A program made the translations under genes and the position numbers. Of a stretch of 64,000 bases of DNA, positions 55,014 to 64,000 are shown piece by piece. Location of the stretch: positions 186,001-250,000 of the forward strand of contig NZ_PPCW01000004.1 in NCBI RefSeq assembly GCF_002959755.1. Reading direction: 5' to 3'. Source of the DNA: Veillonella sp. T11011-6. GTDB taxonomy: Bacteria > Bacillota > Negativicutes > Veillonellales > Veillonellaceae. The first letter of the stretch is position 1. Each line of letters begins with the position of its first letter. The notes beneath the pieces are model-generated. The model saw only the letters and a program-made list of their open reading frames with translations, searched no databases and was not told the origin of the DNA.

Positions 55014-56651
55014 ATGAGTGCTATCACCGTTCTATTAGCGCTATCTCCAATCATTTGGTTGATCGTAGCGTTATCCATCTTGAAATTACCTGCATGGCAA
55101 GCAACAAGTGTTGCTGCAATCGGTTCTTTCATCATCGCTATTACAGCATTCCAATCTGACCCATTCATTATGGTCACTGGTGCCCTTGAAGGTGCCGCTT
55201 TGGCAATCTGGCCAATCCTATTAGTTATTACAGCTGCTATCTTCGTTTATAACTTGGTAGTACATACGAAAGCAATGGAAACTATTAAAACAATGCTTTC
55301 TTCTGTAACATCTGATACTCGTGTACTTGCATTGTTACTTGCATGGGGCTTTGGTGCCTTCATGGAAGGTATGGCTGGCTTTGGTACTGCCGTTGCAATT
55401 CCAGCTGCTATGATGGTTGCAGTAGGTTTTGATCCACTAAAATCTATCATCGCATGTCTCGTTGCGAACTCCGTACCAACAACATTTGGCTCCATCGGTA
55501 TTCCAACAACTACTTTGGCATCCTTAACAAACCTTGATCCAAGCCATTTAGGTACATTCATTTCCGTACAATTATTCTTACTTAACCTTATCGCTCCATT
55601 CTTCGTTGTTATGATTATTGGTGGCGGTATCAAAGCGTTAAAAGGCGTATTCCTTGTTACATTACTTTCCGGTTTAGCATTAGCTGTTCCTGAAACTATA
55701 ATCAACGCTGTAATGGGTCCAGAATTATCCGTAATTTCTGCATCCATCGTAATTATGGCAGTTATCATTGGTTGTGCAAAAATTATGCCTCCTAATGATC
55801 CTGAATATGCAGTTAAACAAACTGGCGAAGTTCCTAAAGTTTCTGGTAGCGAAGGCCTTATTGCCGCAATGCCATTCATCTTGATCTTCGTATTATTGTT
55901 ATTAACTTCCAAATTATTCCCTGCAATTAATGGTCCTCTTGCATCCATTAAAACATCTGTACCTATTTACCAAGGCGCTGGTGCAAAACCTTACACATTC
56001 GTATGGATTGCAACTCCTGGTATCATGATCTTCATCGCTGGTATTGTTGGTGGTTTCATCCAAAAAGCAAAAGCTGGCGAAATCTTCGGTACATTGGGTT
56101 CCACAGTTAAAAACTTGAAATTCACATACCTTACAATCATCACAGTTGTTATGACAGCTAAATTGATGACTTACTCTGGTATGACTGCAGATATTGCGAA
56201 AGCAATGGTTGCTGGTACAGGTTCCTTGTATCCTCTATTCGCTCCTATCGTAGGTGCGTTGGGTGCCTTCTTAACTGGTTCCGGTACAAACTCCAACGTA
56301 TTGTTTGGCCCACTTCAAATCGCTGCAGCTCAAGGTTTAGATCCTACAAACTTCGAAGACCTTGGCTTCTGGTTGGCAGCTGTTAACTCCGGTGCAGCTG
56401 GTATCGGTAAAATGTTGTCCCCACAATCCATCGCGATTTCTATTGGTGCCGTAGGTCCTGCTTTGAAAGCATACCTAGAAAACCACAAAGAAATTAACTC
56501 TGAAGAAGCTCACAACTTAGAACATGAAATCGAAGCAAGCGTTATCATGAACAGCGCGTTCAAATACTTCTTGATCTTCATCATTATGCATGGTTGTATC
56601 TCCTTCTTCGGTCAACATTTCATCCATGAAATTCACCACTTCTTCTTCTAA
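55014..56651 (+). CDS. lctP: L-lactate permease (LctP/LldP family)
   Basis: Inner-membrane lactate:H+ symporter, 545 residues, about 13 helices. Motifs are GFGAFMEGMAGFGTAVAIPA (near residue 110), ANSVPTTFGSIGIP, and FLTGSGTNSNVLFG near 425. AAAGG lies 11 bases before the ATG at 55014; an earlier ATG at 55002 is too close to it. Upstream terminators mean it probably has its own promoter, though the tight pairing with the dehydrogenase gene shows a shared pathway. Lactate import is a signature of the group. Confidence 0.93.
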   Translation: MSAITVLLALSPIIWLIVALSILKLPAWQATSVAAIGSFIIAITAFQSDPFIMVTGALEGAALAIWPILLVITAAIFVYNLVVHTKAMETIKTMLSSVTSDTRVLALLLAWGFGAFMEGMAGFGTAVAIPAAMMVAVGFDPLKSIIACLVANSVPTTFGSIGIPTTTLASLTNLDPSHLGTFISVQLFLLNLIAPFFVVMIIGGGIKALKGVFLVTLLSGLALAVPETIINAVMGPELSVISASIVIMAVIIGCAKIMPPNDPEYAVKQTGEVPKVSGSEGLIAAMPFILIFVLLLLTSKLFPAINGPLASIKTSVPIYQGAGAKPYTFVWIATPGIMIFIAGIVGGFIQKAKAGEIFGTLGSTVKNLKFTYLTIITVVMTAKLMTYSGMTADIAKAMVAGTGSLYPLFAPIVGALGAFLTGSGTNSNVLFGPLQIAAAQGLDPTNFEDLGFWLAAVNSGAAGIGKMLSPQSIAISIGAVGPALKAYLENHKEINSEEAHNLEHEIEASVIMNSAFKYFLIFIIMHGCISFFGQHFIHEIHHFFF

Positions 56652-56664
56652 GATTTGGTAACAT

Positions 56665-56699
56665 AAAAAGAACAGCTCTTAATGAGCTGTTCTTTTTTA
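56665..56699. terminator. Bidirectional terminator between lctP and the PepSY gene
   Basis: AAAGAACAGCTC / GAGCTGTTCTTT stem with T tracts on both strands; serves both convergent genes. Confidence 0.85.
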
Positions 56700-56779
56700 T
56701 TGTTATATATTAGGATACTCCCAATAATGCTCCTTAAGGAGTTAATCCACATTGTTACACATTATAAGATCTCAGTCTA

Positions 56780-57064
56780 TTAATAGACCTCTTGCTCTAC
56801 TTCCCATTTTGTAAATGTACCAGTATCTGCATCGATTTCAAAGTCATATTCATAACCATTATAATGAATTTCACCTTCATACTCTAAACGGCCACGATCA
56901 TAATCGCGATTGAACTCAGTTACATTTGCAATCGTTGCACCTGGTACGCGTGCCAATGCACTTTGTACGGCCTCATCAGAACTAATAGCTTCCACTGAGG
57001 ATACTATAGTACTACTCAGGATAGCTACTACAGTCAAAATCAAAGATTTTACCATTTTTTTCAT
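56780..57064 (-). CDS. Exported PepSY-domain protein
   Basis: A 94-residue secreted protein: signal peptide MKKMVKSLILTVVAILSSTIVSSVEA, then one PepSY domain. Typical traits are SSDEAVQSALARVPGATI, YDFEIDADTGTF and KWEVE. The domain is thought to inhibit peptidases or bind metals. The ATG at 57064 follows AGGAGAG; a longer frame would put that site inside. Single-gene unit. Confidence 0.82.
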   Translation of the reverse strand: MKKMVKSLILTVVAILSSTIVSSVEAISSDEAVQSALARVPGATIANVTEFNRDYDRGRLEYEGEIHYNGYEYDFEIDADTGTFTKWEVEQEVY

Positions 57065-57200
57065 ATAATTCTCTCCTACCCACATAAATCAAATTGATAC
57101 TTTTAGATATAAATAATATAACTTATTGTAATCGATGAGAGAAAAGATAGCAAATCATAATTCTTATTAAGAAAAATCTATAGAAATTATCTACTAATCA

Positions 57201-57274
57201 TGTTACAATACATCGTATCAAATAGAAAAAATTAAATGCAGTCTGCGAAGTGCGATTCGCAGGCTTTTATTTTT
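57201..57274 (+). promoter_or_regulatory. Promoter and leader terminator (possible attenuator) of the MFS gene
   Basis: Extended -10 TGTTACAAT (57201-57209) precedes a 9-bp hairpin GTCTGCGAA / TTCGCAGGC (57241-57249 with 57256-57264) followed by TTTTATTTTT, just before the ribosome site AGGAGG. No plus-strand gene lies upstream, so the terminator sits in the gene's own leader. Confidence 0.55.
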
Positions 57275-57298
57275 CCCATTTTAAGATAGGAGGATTTT

Positions 57299-58486
57299 AT
57301 GAATCAAGAAAATTCTGCTAAGGTTTCCTTTATCTTAGTAGTATTCCTTGGCATGTTAACAGCCATAACACCGCTTGCAACAGATCTTTATTTGCCAGCA
57401 TTGCCGATTATGCCTGGCGAATTAAATACAACCGCATCTAATATTCAAATGACCATTGGTATTATGACCTTTGGTGTTGCAGTAGGCCAATTATTTGGGG
57501 GTCCTATTAGCGATACAATGGGTCGTAAATTACCACTCATCGTAGGCAATTTACTATGTGTCATCTCTGGCATCATTTGTGCCTTTGCACCTAGCATCGA
57601 AATACTTTTACTAGGTAGATTCCTACAAGGTTTAACTGGTTCTGTAGGTGTTGTAATCGCCAAGGCTATCGCTCGAGACTTTGCCTCTGGTCAAGAATTG
57701 ACAAAACTCTTTGCCTTACTCATGATGGTTAACGGCTTAGCGCCAGTACTTGCCCCTCTCATAGGTGGCCAATTGCTCTTATTCACTACATGGCGTGTAA
57801 TTTTTGTAATTCTAGCAGTATTCTCTGCTATTCTATTAGCAGGCTCACTTCTATTCCGTGAAAGCTTACCAAAAGAAAAACGTGTTATTGGTGGCGTAGG
57901 TGTAGCAGTAAAAAATTATATTACGCTCATCAAAGATAAACCATTCTTAGGACAAACATTAATCCAATTATTTGCTTTTGGCGGATTTTTTGCATATATC
58001 TCAGGTTCATCCTTTGTATACCAAAATATTTTTAATCTTTCCGCCCAAGAATTTAGCTATCTGTTTGGTATCAACAGCTGTGGTATTGTCTTAGCTAGTG
58101 CCATCAGTAGTCGTGTTAGTAATGTGATAACAGCTAAACAATTACTAACATTCAGCCTGTGGCAACTTACAATCGGTTCCTTACTATTCTTAATTGCCAT
58201 GATTTTCGAATGGTCACTCATTCCTGTAACAACTATCCTATTCTTTACCGTATGTACCGTATCCCTATTCGGATCCGCGTCCTTCTCCATGGCAATGACC
58301 AAATATGGAAAAATGGCCGGTAGTGCCTCTGCCATACTCGGCTTTGCTAGCATGTTTGCGGCAGGCATCGTATCTCCACTCGTTGGTATTGGTGGGGATC
58401 ATACAGGGGTACCCATGGGGATTACAATGCTAGTATGTGCAGTGCTTTCCTTATTGTGCCTATATGGTTTAGTTGAGAAAGAATAA
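57299..58486 (+). CDS. Bcr/CflA-type MFS drug efflux transporter
   Basis: Inner-membrane 12-helix drug:H+ antiporter, 395 residues. TPLATDLYLPALPIM near residue 25 is the Bcr/CflA N-terminal signature. The loop GGPISDTMGRKLPLI (near 68) is MFS motif A, and ARFLQGL-type GRFLQGLTGSVG follows. AGGAGG lies before the ATG. It has its own leader terminator, which could make its expression inducible. Substrates of relatives are bicyclomycin and chloramphenicol; the actual one is unknown. Confidence 0.88.
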   Translation: MNQENSAKVSFILVVFLGMLTAITPLATDLYLPALPIMPGELNTTASNIQMTIGIMTFGVAVGQLFGGPISDTMGRKLPLIVGNLLCVISGIICAFAPSIEILLLGRFLQGLTGSVGVVIAKAIARDFASGQELTKLFALLMMVNGLAPVLAPLIGGQLLLFTTWRVIFVILAVFSAILLAGSLLFRESLPKEKRVIGGVGVAVKNYITLIKDKPFLGQTLIQLFAFGGFFAYISGSSFVYQNIFNLSAQEFSYLFGINSCGIVLASAISSRVSNVITAKQLLTFSLWQLTIGSLLFLIAMIFEWSLIPVTTILFFTVCTVSLFGSASFSMAMTKYGKMAGSASAILGFASMFAAGIVSPLVGIGGDHTGVPMGITMLVCAVLSLLCLYGLVEKE

Positions 58487-58506
58487 TCTATTTTACATTT
58501 GTGTAA

Positions 58507-58652
58507 GTCCCACAATGGGGCCCCTTTACAACAGCATATTTTAGTATATAAATAAGATACCCCTTTCCTTGCTCAGTACTTCGTAAAATCGCTGCGGAAA
58601 GGGGTATCTTATTTATATTAACACTACCTGTGGAGGCGTCCCATTGTGGGAC
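58507..58652. repeat. Nested palindrome A with a conserved core
   Basis: Outer arms GTCCCACAATGGG (58507-58519) and CCCATTGTGGGAC (58640-58652) are perfect. Inner 23-base arms (58546-58568 with 58596-58618) are also perfect. The 27-base loop contains GCTCAGTAC and CGTAAAATCGCTGC, shared in the same order with element B. Lies between two convergent genes. Confidence 0.65.
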
Positions 58653-58742
58653 TTTACAAGCATATTTCAAAATAGATTAATTCTTTAACTCTACAAATAC
58701 CTAGGCACAATAACGGAAAGCTACTGTCCAACTGATTGTAGG

Positions 58743-58822
58743 AAAAAAAGAATACAGCCCTCTCTGCAGCGATTTTACGGAACGTAGTGACGTACTGAGC
58801 CAAGAGAGGGCTGTATTTTTTC
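58743..58822. repeat. Palindrome B with the same core, terminator-like
   Basis: 14-base perfect arms AATACAGCCCTCTC (58751-58764) and GAGAGGGCTGTATT (58804-58817) have A/T tracts on both sides, so this can act as a bidirectional terminator. The 39-base loop, read on the minus strand, contains GCTCAGTACGTCACTACG and CGTAAAATCGCTGC. Its arms differ entirely from those of element A. Confidence 0.65.
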
Positions 58823-58949
58823 TATACTAATAATATGCAGTTGTATCCGGGCCCCATTATAAAATGGAAGCACCTTATCGCTTATTTACAATAGCTCCAT
58901 CGAGTTACAAAACTATTATTTTAGCTAAAATTAGCAATACACTAACTAC

Positions 58950-61900
58950 TTACTCGAACATGGTCGATAGTAGTAGTTTCAAGCGGTTTGCTTGGTTTAC
59001 TGCACTGGAGCCTGGATCGTAGTCGATAGCGGCAATGCGCACGTCTGGGTAGGCAGCGGATAGTGTTTTTACCATGCCTTTACCTGTTACGTGGTTTGGT
59101 AAGCAGCCGAATGGTTGCAAGCATACGATTTGTTTTGCCCCTTTTTCGATGAGGTCGATCATATCGCCTGTGAGGAACCAGCCTTCACCACATTGGTTAC
59201 CAAGTCCGATGAATTGAGCAGCTTCTTTTGCTACTTCTGTCATACGTTGTAGAGGGTCGAAGTGTTTGGACGCCGCTACGGCTTTAGCGTATGGCAATCG
59301 GTAGAGTTCAAGGGCTTCACGAGCCAATGTTCCGAAGAAGCCAGATAGCCATGTACCATCAAGGTGTTTAGCACGGTATGTGCTATCCATTGCGCAGTAC
59401 AAGAAGAAGTCTAATAGGCCAGATGTAACAACTTCGCCACCTTCTTTTTCAATGAGTTCATTGATATGGTTGTTAGCGCTTGGATGGAATTTAACATAAA
59501 TTTCCCCTACGACGCCAACGCGAGGTTTTTGTACATCTTTATTAACCGGCAAGTTATCAAAGTCATGAATGATTTCTTTGATGTACTTATTGTACTGACG
59601 AAGGCTTGCAGATGTAATGTTTTGCTGTAATTTTTTAATCCAGTAATCACATAATGCATCTGTAGAGCCTGGGTTAGTTTCGTATGGACGTGTAGCCAAT
59701 ACACATTGCATGAGGGCATCACCGTAAACAACGGCTTGGATCATACGATGTAAGAAACCTTTTGTCAATTTGAAGCCTGGTTGACGTTCCATATCGCTCG
59801 CATTGAGGGATAGGATTGGTACTTGCTTCATACCAGCATCGATTAAAGCCTTACGCAAGTAACCGATGTAGTTAGTAGCACGACAACCACCACCTGTTTG
59901 GGAGATGATAACAGCCGTTTTATTGATATCATATTTACCAGATAATAGAGCAGACATGAGCTGACCTACAACGATAATCGCTGGGTAACATGCATCATTA
60001 TTGATGTATTTTAAGCCCACTTCAATGTCGTCACGCGTTGGAGCTGGCAACATTTCAAAGTCATAGCCTTCATTTTTGAGGACTGGATCTAAGAGACTAA
60101 AATGCAATGGTGACATTTGTGGCACCAAGATTTTATAAGTCTTACGCATTTCCTCAGTGAACACAACGCGATTATAATCGTACGTTGGTAATTGCTCTTC
60201 CACCACTTCTGGTGCTTCTGGGTTATGATGACGACGCAAGCTACGTTCCATTACGGATTGCAAGGAACGCAAACGGATGGTTACAGCACCAAGGTTTGTA
60301 CCTTCATCAATTTTGAGTAAGGTATGAATTTTATGGTTTGCTGAAAGTATATCTTTAACTTGATCCGCTACGATAGAGTCAAGGCCACAACCGAAGGAGT
60401 TAAGTTCAACGATTTGGAAGCCTTCAGTTCTACTTACGAATTCAGCAGCGCGATATAGACGGCTATGGTAGGACCATTGGTCTACAACACGCAAATGCTT
60501 AATTTCATTACCTAGTGGAGCAACGCCATCTTCCGTAAGAACAGCCATGCCAAGAGATGTAATAAGCTCTGGAATACCGTGGTTAATACCGGAGTCCAAA
60601 TGATATGGACGGCCAGCTAATACGATGGTAGGAATTTGTTCTGCTACGAGGCGAGATACGGTTTTCTTCGTTGTTTCACGGTAAGAAGCCTTACAGTTTT
60701 CTTGTTCTTCCCAAGCTTTTTCTACTGCATTAGCAATATCTTTCTTCTTGAGGTTCAAGAAGTCCAATGCTTTCACAAGAGCAGGAACAAGTGATTTCTT
60801 ATCAGCTAACGGCAAGAATGGTGCATGGAATGGAGTATCCCCTAACACGTCTTGCATGTTGTTTTTAATAAGTTCTGGATAGGAAATAACCATTGGACAA
60901 TGGTAATTATTGTCGCGGCTAAACTCCTTAGGGCCATGTTGAATACAAGGATACCAAACAAAGTCTACCTGTGCATTCGCAAGATCGCGAATATGACCAT
61001 GAACCGCTTTTGCTGGATAGCAAGCTGTATCGGATGGGATTGTATCGATAGCCTTGTTGTATTGGTCCTTCGTTGTGTAATCGGAAAGGATTACTTCATA
61101 GCCAAGTGTATTAAAGAATGTAAACCAGAATGGGAAATCCTCGTACATGTTGAGGACGCGAGGAATACCAACGCGCATTTTACCTTCGAACTCTGGAATA
61201 TTTTTCTTTAAGTAGTAGTCGAAGTAACGACGCAATTTAACGTCTACTAAGTTAGGAACTGCTTTGCGTTCCTCTTGAATCATACCACCTGCACCGCGGT
61301 CACAACGGTTACCCGTTACGTAGGTACGACCATCGGAGAAAGCGTTGATGGTAAGCATACAATTGTTAGAGCAAAGTCCACAATTGCGCATTGTCGTAGA
61401 TACTTGTAAGGAGTTAAGACCGTTGCTATCGAGCAAAGTACTTTTTTCCTTTTGTAACTCTTCTGCTGTTTCAGCTGCAAGAAGGGCCATACCATACGCA
61501 CCCATCAAGCCAGATACGTCAGGACGAATTACCTCTACGCCCATCAATTTCTCGAAGGCACGCAATACGGATTCATTGTAGAATGTACCGCCTTGTACAA
61601 CGATATGATCGCCCAATTCTTTAGGATCTTTTACCTTAAGAACCTTATAAAGGGCATTTTTAATAACAGAGTAAGCAAGGCCTGCTGCGATATCTTGTAC
61701 CGTAGCACCTTCTTTTTGAGCCTGCTTAACTTTAGAGTTCATAAATACGGTACAACGAGAGCCCAAGTCGATTGGCAAGGATGCCAATAAACCTTCCTTC
61801 GCGAATTGGTCGATTGGAATGCGTAGACCGGATGCGAATGTATCGATGAAGGAACCACAACCAGAGGAGCATGCTTCATTCAATACGATATCTTCGATAT

Positions 61901-63203
61901 AGCCATCGCGGACCTTACAGCATTTCATATCTTGACCGCCGATGTCCAAGATAAAGGAAACATCAGGGCAGAAGTAGCGAGCTGCACGATAGTGAGCCAT
62001 TGTTTCTACTTCACCAATATCGATGCCAAGGGCGCGTTTAAGGAACGCTTCGCCGTAACCCGTTACACCAGAATGCGCAATATAAGCGCCTTTTGGTAAG
62101 AGTTCATAAATTTTCTCGATCATTTCACGAGATTTTTCTAATGGTTTACCATGGTTTGGACCATAGTGAGAGAAGATAATTTCCTTATTACTATTGATGA
62201 GAACTACCTTAAGTGTAGTAGAACCAGCATCAATACCAAGGTAACAAGGACCTTGCGCATCTTCAATATTTGCCTTTGGCGTTACTGCCTTAGCATGACG
62301 AGCGCGAAATTCTTCTAATTCTTGTTCATTTTTAAATAGAGGTTCTACACGATCTGTAGCCTCCATAGGAATACCGATGAGGGCACCGATTTCTTTTGTT
62401 AATTGACCAACTGTAATCTCACGACAGTCTTCTTTCATCAAAGCCGCCCCTAAAGCGATGAACAATTCACCATTCTCAGGGATAATGCGATGCGCTTCAT
62501 CTAGTTCTAAGGTATCGCAGAAGCATTGGCGCAATTCAGACAAGAATGTCAATGGACCGCCAAGGAACGCTACATTACCTTCAATTTTATGACCGCATGC
62601 AAGGCCCGCAATTGTTTGGTTTACAATCGCTTGGAATACGGATTTTGCAATATTTTCATGAGATGCGCCTTGGTTTAACAAAGCTTGTACGTCTGTTTTA
62701 GCAAATACGCCACAGCGTGCTGCAATTGGATAAATCGTATCAGCATTCATGGCCAATTGGTTAAGACCAGATGCATCAGTTTGCAATAAAGTCGCCATTT
62801 GGTCGATGAAAGCACCTGTACCACCTGCACAAGAACCATTCATACGGTGTTCTGCCGTTTGACCTAAATAGGTTACCTTCGCATCTTCACCACCAAGTTC
62901 GATGATAACATCAGTTTCTGGATATAATGCTTTTACAGCACGCGTTTCAGCAATAACCTCTTGTACGAATGGAATACGTACTTTATCAGCCATTGCCATA
63001 CCACCAGAACCGGTAATACATACATGAACTTGATCATTTTCATGACCCACTTGAGCCTCTTGGAGCAAGGTATATACTGTGTCCAAAATATTCGCATAAT
63101 GGCGTATGTACTTTTTATACAAATAATTATCGTGTTCGTCTAATAGTACAACTTTAACTGTTGTAGAGCCCACGTCAATACCCATGCGTAGCATGTGTTG
63201 CAT
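58950..63203 (-). CDS. 2-hydroxyacyl-CoA dehydratase activase / dehydratase-like fusion (DUF2229)
   Basis: A 1417-residue cytoplasmic protein. Two activase (BadF/BcrA/HgdC-type, ASKHA ATPase) domains come first: about 5-260, with GSTTVK and CAGGTGAFIDQMA, and about 315-570, with GSTTLK and CSSGCGSFIDTFA. Cys residues in ARCGVF and SRCTVF fit cluster ligands. A four-Cys motif CGLCSNNC near 650 and DUF2229-like part (about 640-860) follow, then a dehydratase/HgdB-like C-terminal part. Relatives reduce double-cubane iron-sulfur clusters with ATP. The ATG at 63203 has GAGAGG upstream. Substrate unknown. No separate dehydratase subunits are adjacent. Confidence 0.85.
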   Translation of the reverse strand: MQHMLRMGIDVGSTTVKVVLLDEHDNYLYKKYIRHYANILDTVYTLLQEAQVGHENDQVHVCITGSGGMAMADKVRIPFVQEVIAETRAVKALYPETDVIIELGGEDAKVTYLGQTAEHRMNGSCAGGTGAFIDQMATLLQTDASGLNQLAMNADTIYPIAARCGVFAKTDVQALLNQGASHENIAKSVFQAIVNQTIAGLACGHKIEGNVAFLGGPLTFLSELRQCFCDTLELDEAHRIIPENGELFIALGAALMKEDCREITVGQLTKEIGALIGIPMEATDRVEPLFKNEQELEEFRARHAKAVTPKANIEDAQGPCYLGIDAGSTTLKVVLINSNKEIIFSHYGPNHGKPLEKSREMIEKIYELLPKGAYIAHSGVTGYGEAFLKRALGIDIGEVETMAHYRAARYFCPDVSFILDIGGQDMKCCKVRDGYIEDIVLNEACSSGCGSFIDTFASGLRIPIDQFAKEGLLASLPIDLGSRCTVFMNSKVKQAQKEGATVQDIAAGLAYSVIKNALYKVLKVKDPKELGDHIVVQGGTFYNESVLRAFEKLMGVEVIRPDVSGLMGAYGMALLAAETAEELQKEKSTLLDSNGLNSLQVSTTMRNCGLCSNNCMLTINAFSDGRTYVTGNRCDRGAGGMIQEERKAVPNLVDVKLRRYFDYYLKKNIPEFEGKMRVGIPRVLNMYEDFPFWFTFFNTLGYEVILSDYTTKDQYNKAIDTIPSDTACYPAKAVHGHIRDLANAQVDFVWYPCIQHGPKEFSRDNNYHCPMVISYPELIKNNMQDVLGDTPFHAPFLPLADKKSLVPALVKALDFLNLKKKDIANAVEKAWEEQENCKASYRETTKKTVSRLVAEQIPTIVLAGRPYHLDSGINHGIPELITSLGMAVLTEDGVAPLGNEIKHLRVVDQWSYHSRLYRAAEFVSRTEGFQIVELNSFGCGLDSIVADQVKDILSANHKIHTLLKIDEGTNLGAVTIRLRSLQSVMERSLRRHHNPEAPEVVEEQLPTYDYNRVVFTEEMRKTYKILVPQMSPLHFSLLDPVLKNEGYDFEMLPAPTRDDIEVGLKYINNDACYPAIIVVGQLMSALLSGKYDINKTAVIISQTGGGCRATNYIGYLRKALIDAGMKQVPILSLNASDMERQPGFKLTKGFLHRMIQAVVYGDALMQCVLATRPYETNPGSTDALCDYWIKKLQQNITSASLRQYNKYIKEIIHDFDNLPVNKDVQKPRVGVVGEIYVKFHPSANNHINELIEKEGGEVVTSGLLDFFLYCAMDSTYRAKHLDGTWLSGFFGTLAREALELYRLPYAKAVAASKHFDPLQRMTEVAKEAAQFIGLGNQCGEGWFLTGDMIDLIEKGAKQIVCLQPFGCLPNHVTGKGMVKTLSAAYPDVRIAAIDYDPGSSAVNQANRLKLLLSTMFE

Positions 63204-63555
63204 AAATACCTCTCTTTTCAAAAACCGTATGACCACACAAGATCATACTCATATTGTGAAAGTAGTACATTTACTATGAAGCTCACATAAAATATACTAA
63301 GCATCTAATTAAATTAGGCGAGGATACACTTTCACAAAAATATCTAATTTTTTAAATATCCTATACATATTATACAACAAATGTAGATAAAATCTATGTT
63401 ATTCTATATTCCAATGAGTTATATGGAATATGACTAAACTTGAATAATACCTCTACATCGAGATAGGATGTAAAAGTTATTATATCATTCTAAGATGAAA
63501 AAAGGTGTACCTAATGGCACATAACCTCAGTAATACTATCTATTCCTATACAAAT
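63204..63555. other. AT-rich intergenic region
   Basis: No gene or known RNA seen; presumably holds the promoter of the activase gene. Confidence 0.35.
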
Positions 63556-63595
63556 AAAAAAGAGGCTTCAATGAAGTCATTAAAGTCTCTTTTTT
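63556..63595 (-). terminator. Terminator of the Fe-ADH gene at the window end
   Basis: AAAAAAGAG(G)CTT... pairs with ...AAG(T)CTCTTTTTT around a CTTCAATGAAG inner palindrome, with T tracts on both strands. Lies 60 bases past the stop at 63653. Confidence 0.75.
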
Positions 63596-63652
63596 CGGTC
63601 TTATATTTTCTAGTTTTAGTATTCAATCTATATAGTACTCAATCTATATAAA

Positions 63653-64000
63653 TTACAATACTTTTTTATATAAACCAATAAGATCATCATGGTTAGCTGG
63701 ATATGGATTAAATCTGTAACACATATCCTCTAGTGCTCTATCTGCCATAAGGTCGAGCTTAGTTTCCGATACAGCTTTATCTACACCAAAGGCTGTCAGA
63801 TTCATTGGACAGTCTAATGTATGTTGCAATGTAACGATAGCTTCTATAAGAGCAGCTAATTTATCCACCTCTGATGCATTATGACCTGCAAAGCCTAATT
63901 TAGCAGATAAATGAGCATATTTTTTAGCTACCGCCGGATTGTGGGAGCAATTAAATCCAATTACATACGGCAAGAGCATACTATTAGCTAGGCCATGAGG
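63653..64000 (-). CDS. Iron-containing alcohol dehydrogenase, C-terminal fragment
   Basis: The frame is open to the end of the window, so this is the last 115 residues of a longer gene. It begins PHGLANSMLLPYVIGFN, the group III alcohol dehydrogenase pattern in which the His of PHG binds iron. A helical tail follows, ending in LIGLYKKVL. It is a different protein from the GldA-like one at 48298. Butanol/propanediol- or lactaldehyde-type dehydrogenases share this region. Substrate unknown. Confidence 0.82.
   Translation of the reverse strand, partial: PHGLANSMLLPYVIGFNCSHNPAVAKKYAHLSAKLGFAGHNASEVDKLAALIEAIVTLQHTLDCPMNLTAFGVDKAVSETKLDLMADRALEDMCYRFNPYPANHDDLIGLYKKVL

Noticed and set aside
55247-55948. 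233-codon minus-strand frame opposite the lactate permease
   Set aside because: Shadow of a highly codon-biased membrane protein gene; no ribosome site.
58392-58430. GGGGTACCCATGGGG resembling the metal-sensor dyad
   Set aside because: It lies inside the MFS coding region and encodes conserved-looking residues; not a promoter position.

Overview
The window looks like a chromosomal segment of a Negativicutes bacterium, most likely a Veillonella. This rests on content, not on a database match. It has moderate-to-low GC with AT-rich intergenic stretches, a lactate permease next to a highly codon-biased malate/L-lactate dehydrogenase-family gene, a PotE-type putrescine/ornithine antiporter, a very large acyl-CoA dehydratase activase protein, and lipoprotein and signal-peptide proteins typical of a diderm Firmicute. 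Gene density is ordinary; I see no rRNA, tRNA, CRISPR array, prophage or insertion sequence.

Layout. 0-7 kb: end of an amino-acid/sodium symporter, glutamate dehydrogenase, a queuosine-precursor transporter under a preQ1-I riboswitch, queC, exonuclease III, a sulfurtransferase and small membrane proteins. 6.6-10 kb: a PLD-nuclease/helicase/DUF3427 protein coupled to a Nudix hydrolase. 11-18.6 kb: a nickel/peptide-type ABC importer operon (two permeases, lipoprotein binding protein, two ATPases) behind a cobalamin riboswitch with terminator, plus a second binding-protein gene with its own promoter. Both transcription starts carry a TACCC...GGGTA inverted repeat. 19-24 kb: potE and argGH. 24-28.3 kb: a peptidoglycan glycosyltransferase, a CsoR/RcnR-family metal sensor, HPr and Enzyme I. 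28.6-34 kb: dapF, an NhaC antiporter, fructose-1-phosphate kinase and a fructose PTS IIABC protein. 34-39.3 kb: two paralogous secreted proteins divergent from a 1261-residue secreted tannase-like esterase with a long 20-residue-repeat helix.

39.4-48 kb: Rrf2 regulator with cysK, ahpC, then a long minus-strand run (cyclophilin, GIY-YIG, DUF1934, argS, pyrG, small membrane protein). 47-53 kb: HAD phosphatase, DUF1653, Fe-type alcohol dehydrogenase, BrnQ, and a molybdopterin oxidoreductase. 53.5-56.7 kb: lactate/malate dehydrogenase and lactate permease behind a CRP/FNR-like site. 56.8-64 kb: PepSY protein, Bcr/CflA-type MFS pump with a leader terminator, two palindromic repeats sharing a core, the 1417-residue activase/dehydratase protein, and the end of another Fe-type alcohol dehydrogenase.

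How parts work together. EI and HPr at 26-28 kb can feed phosphate to the fructose IIABC at 32-34 kb, whose product is used by FruK. Lactate uptake and oxidation sit side by side. The importer at 11-18 kb is wired to cobalamin status and, by its operators, to a metal sensor; cobalt is the best inferred substrate. The most notable items are this dual-controlled importer, the tannase with a TolA-like stalk, the helicase/Nudix pair and the core-sharing palindromes.
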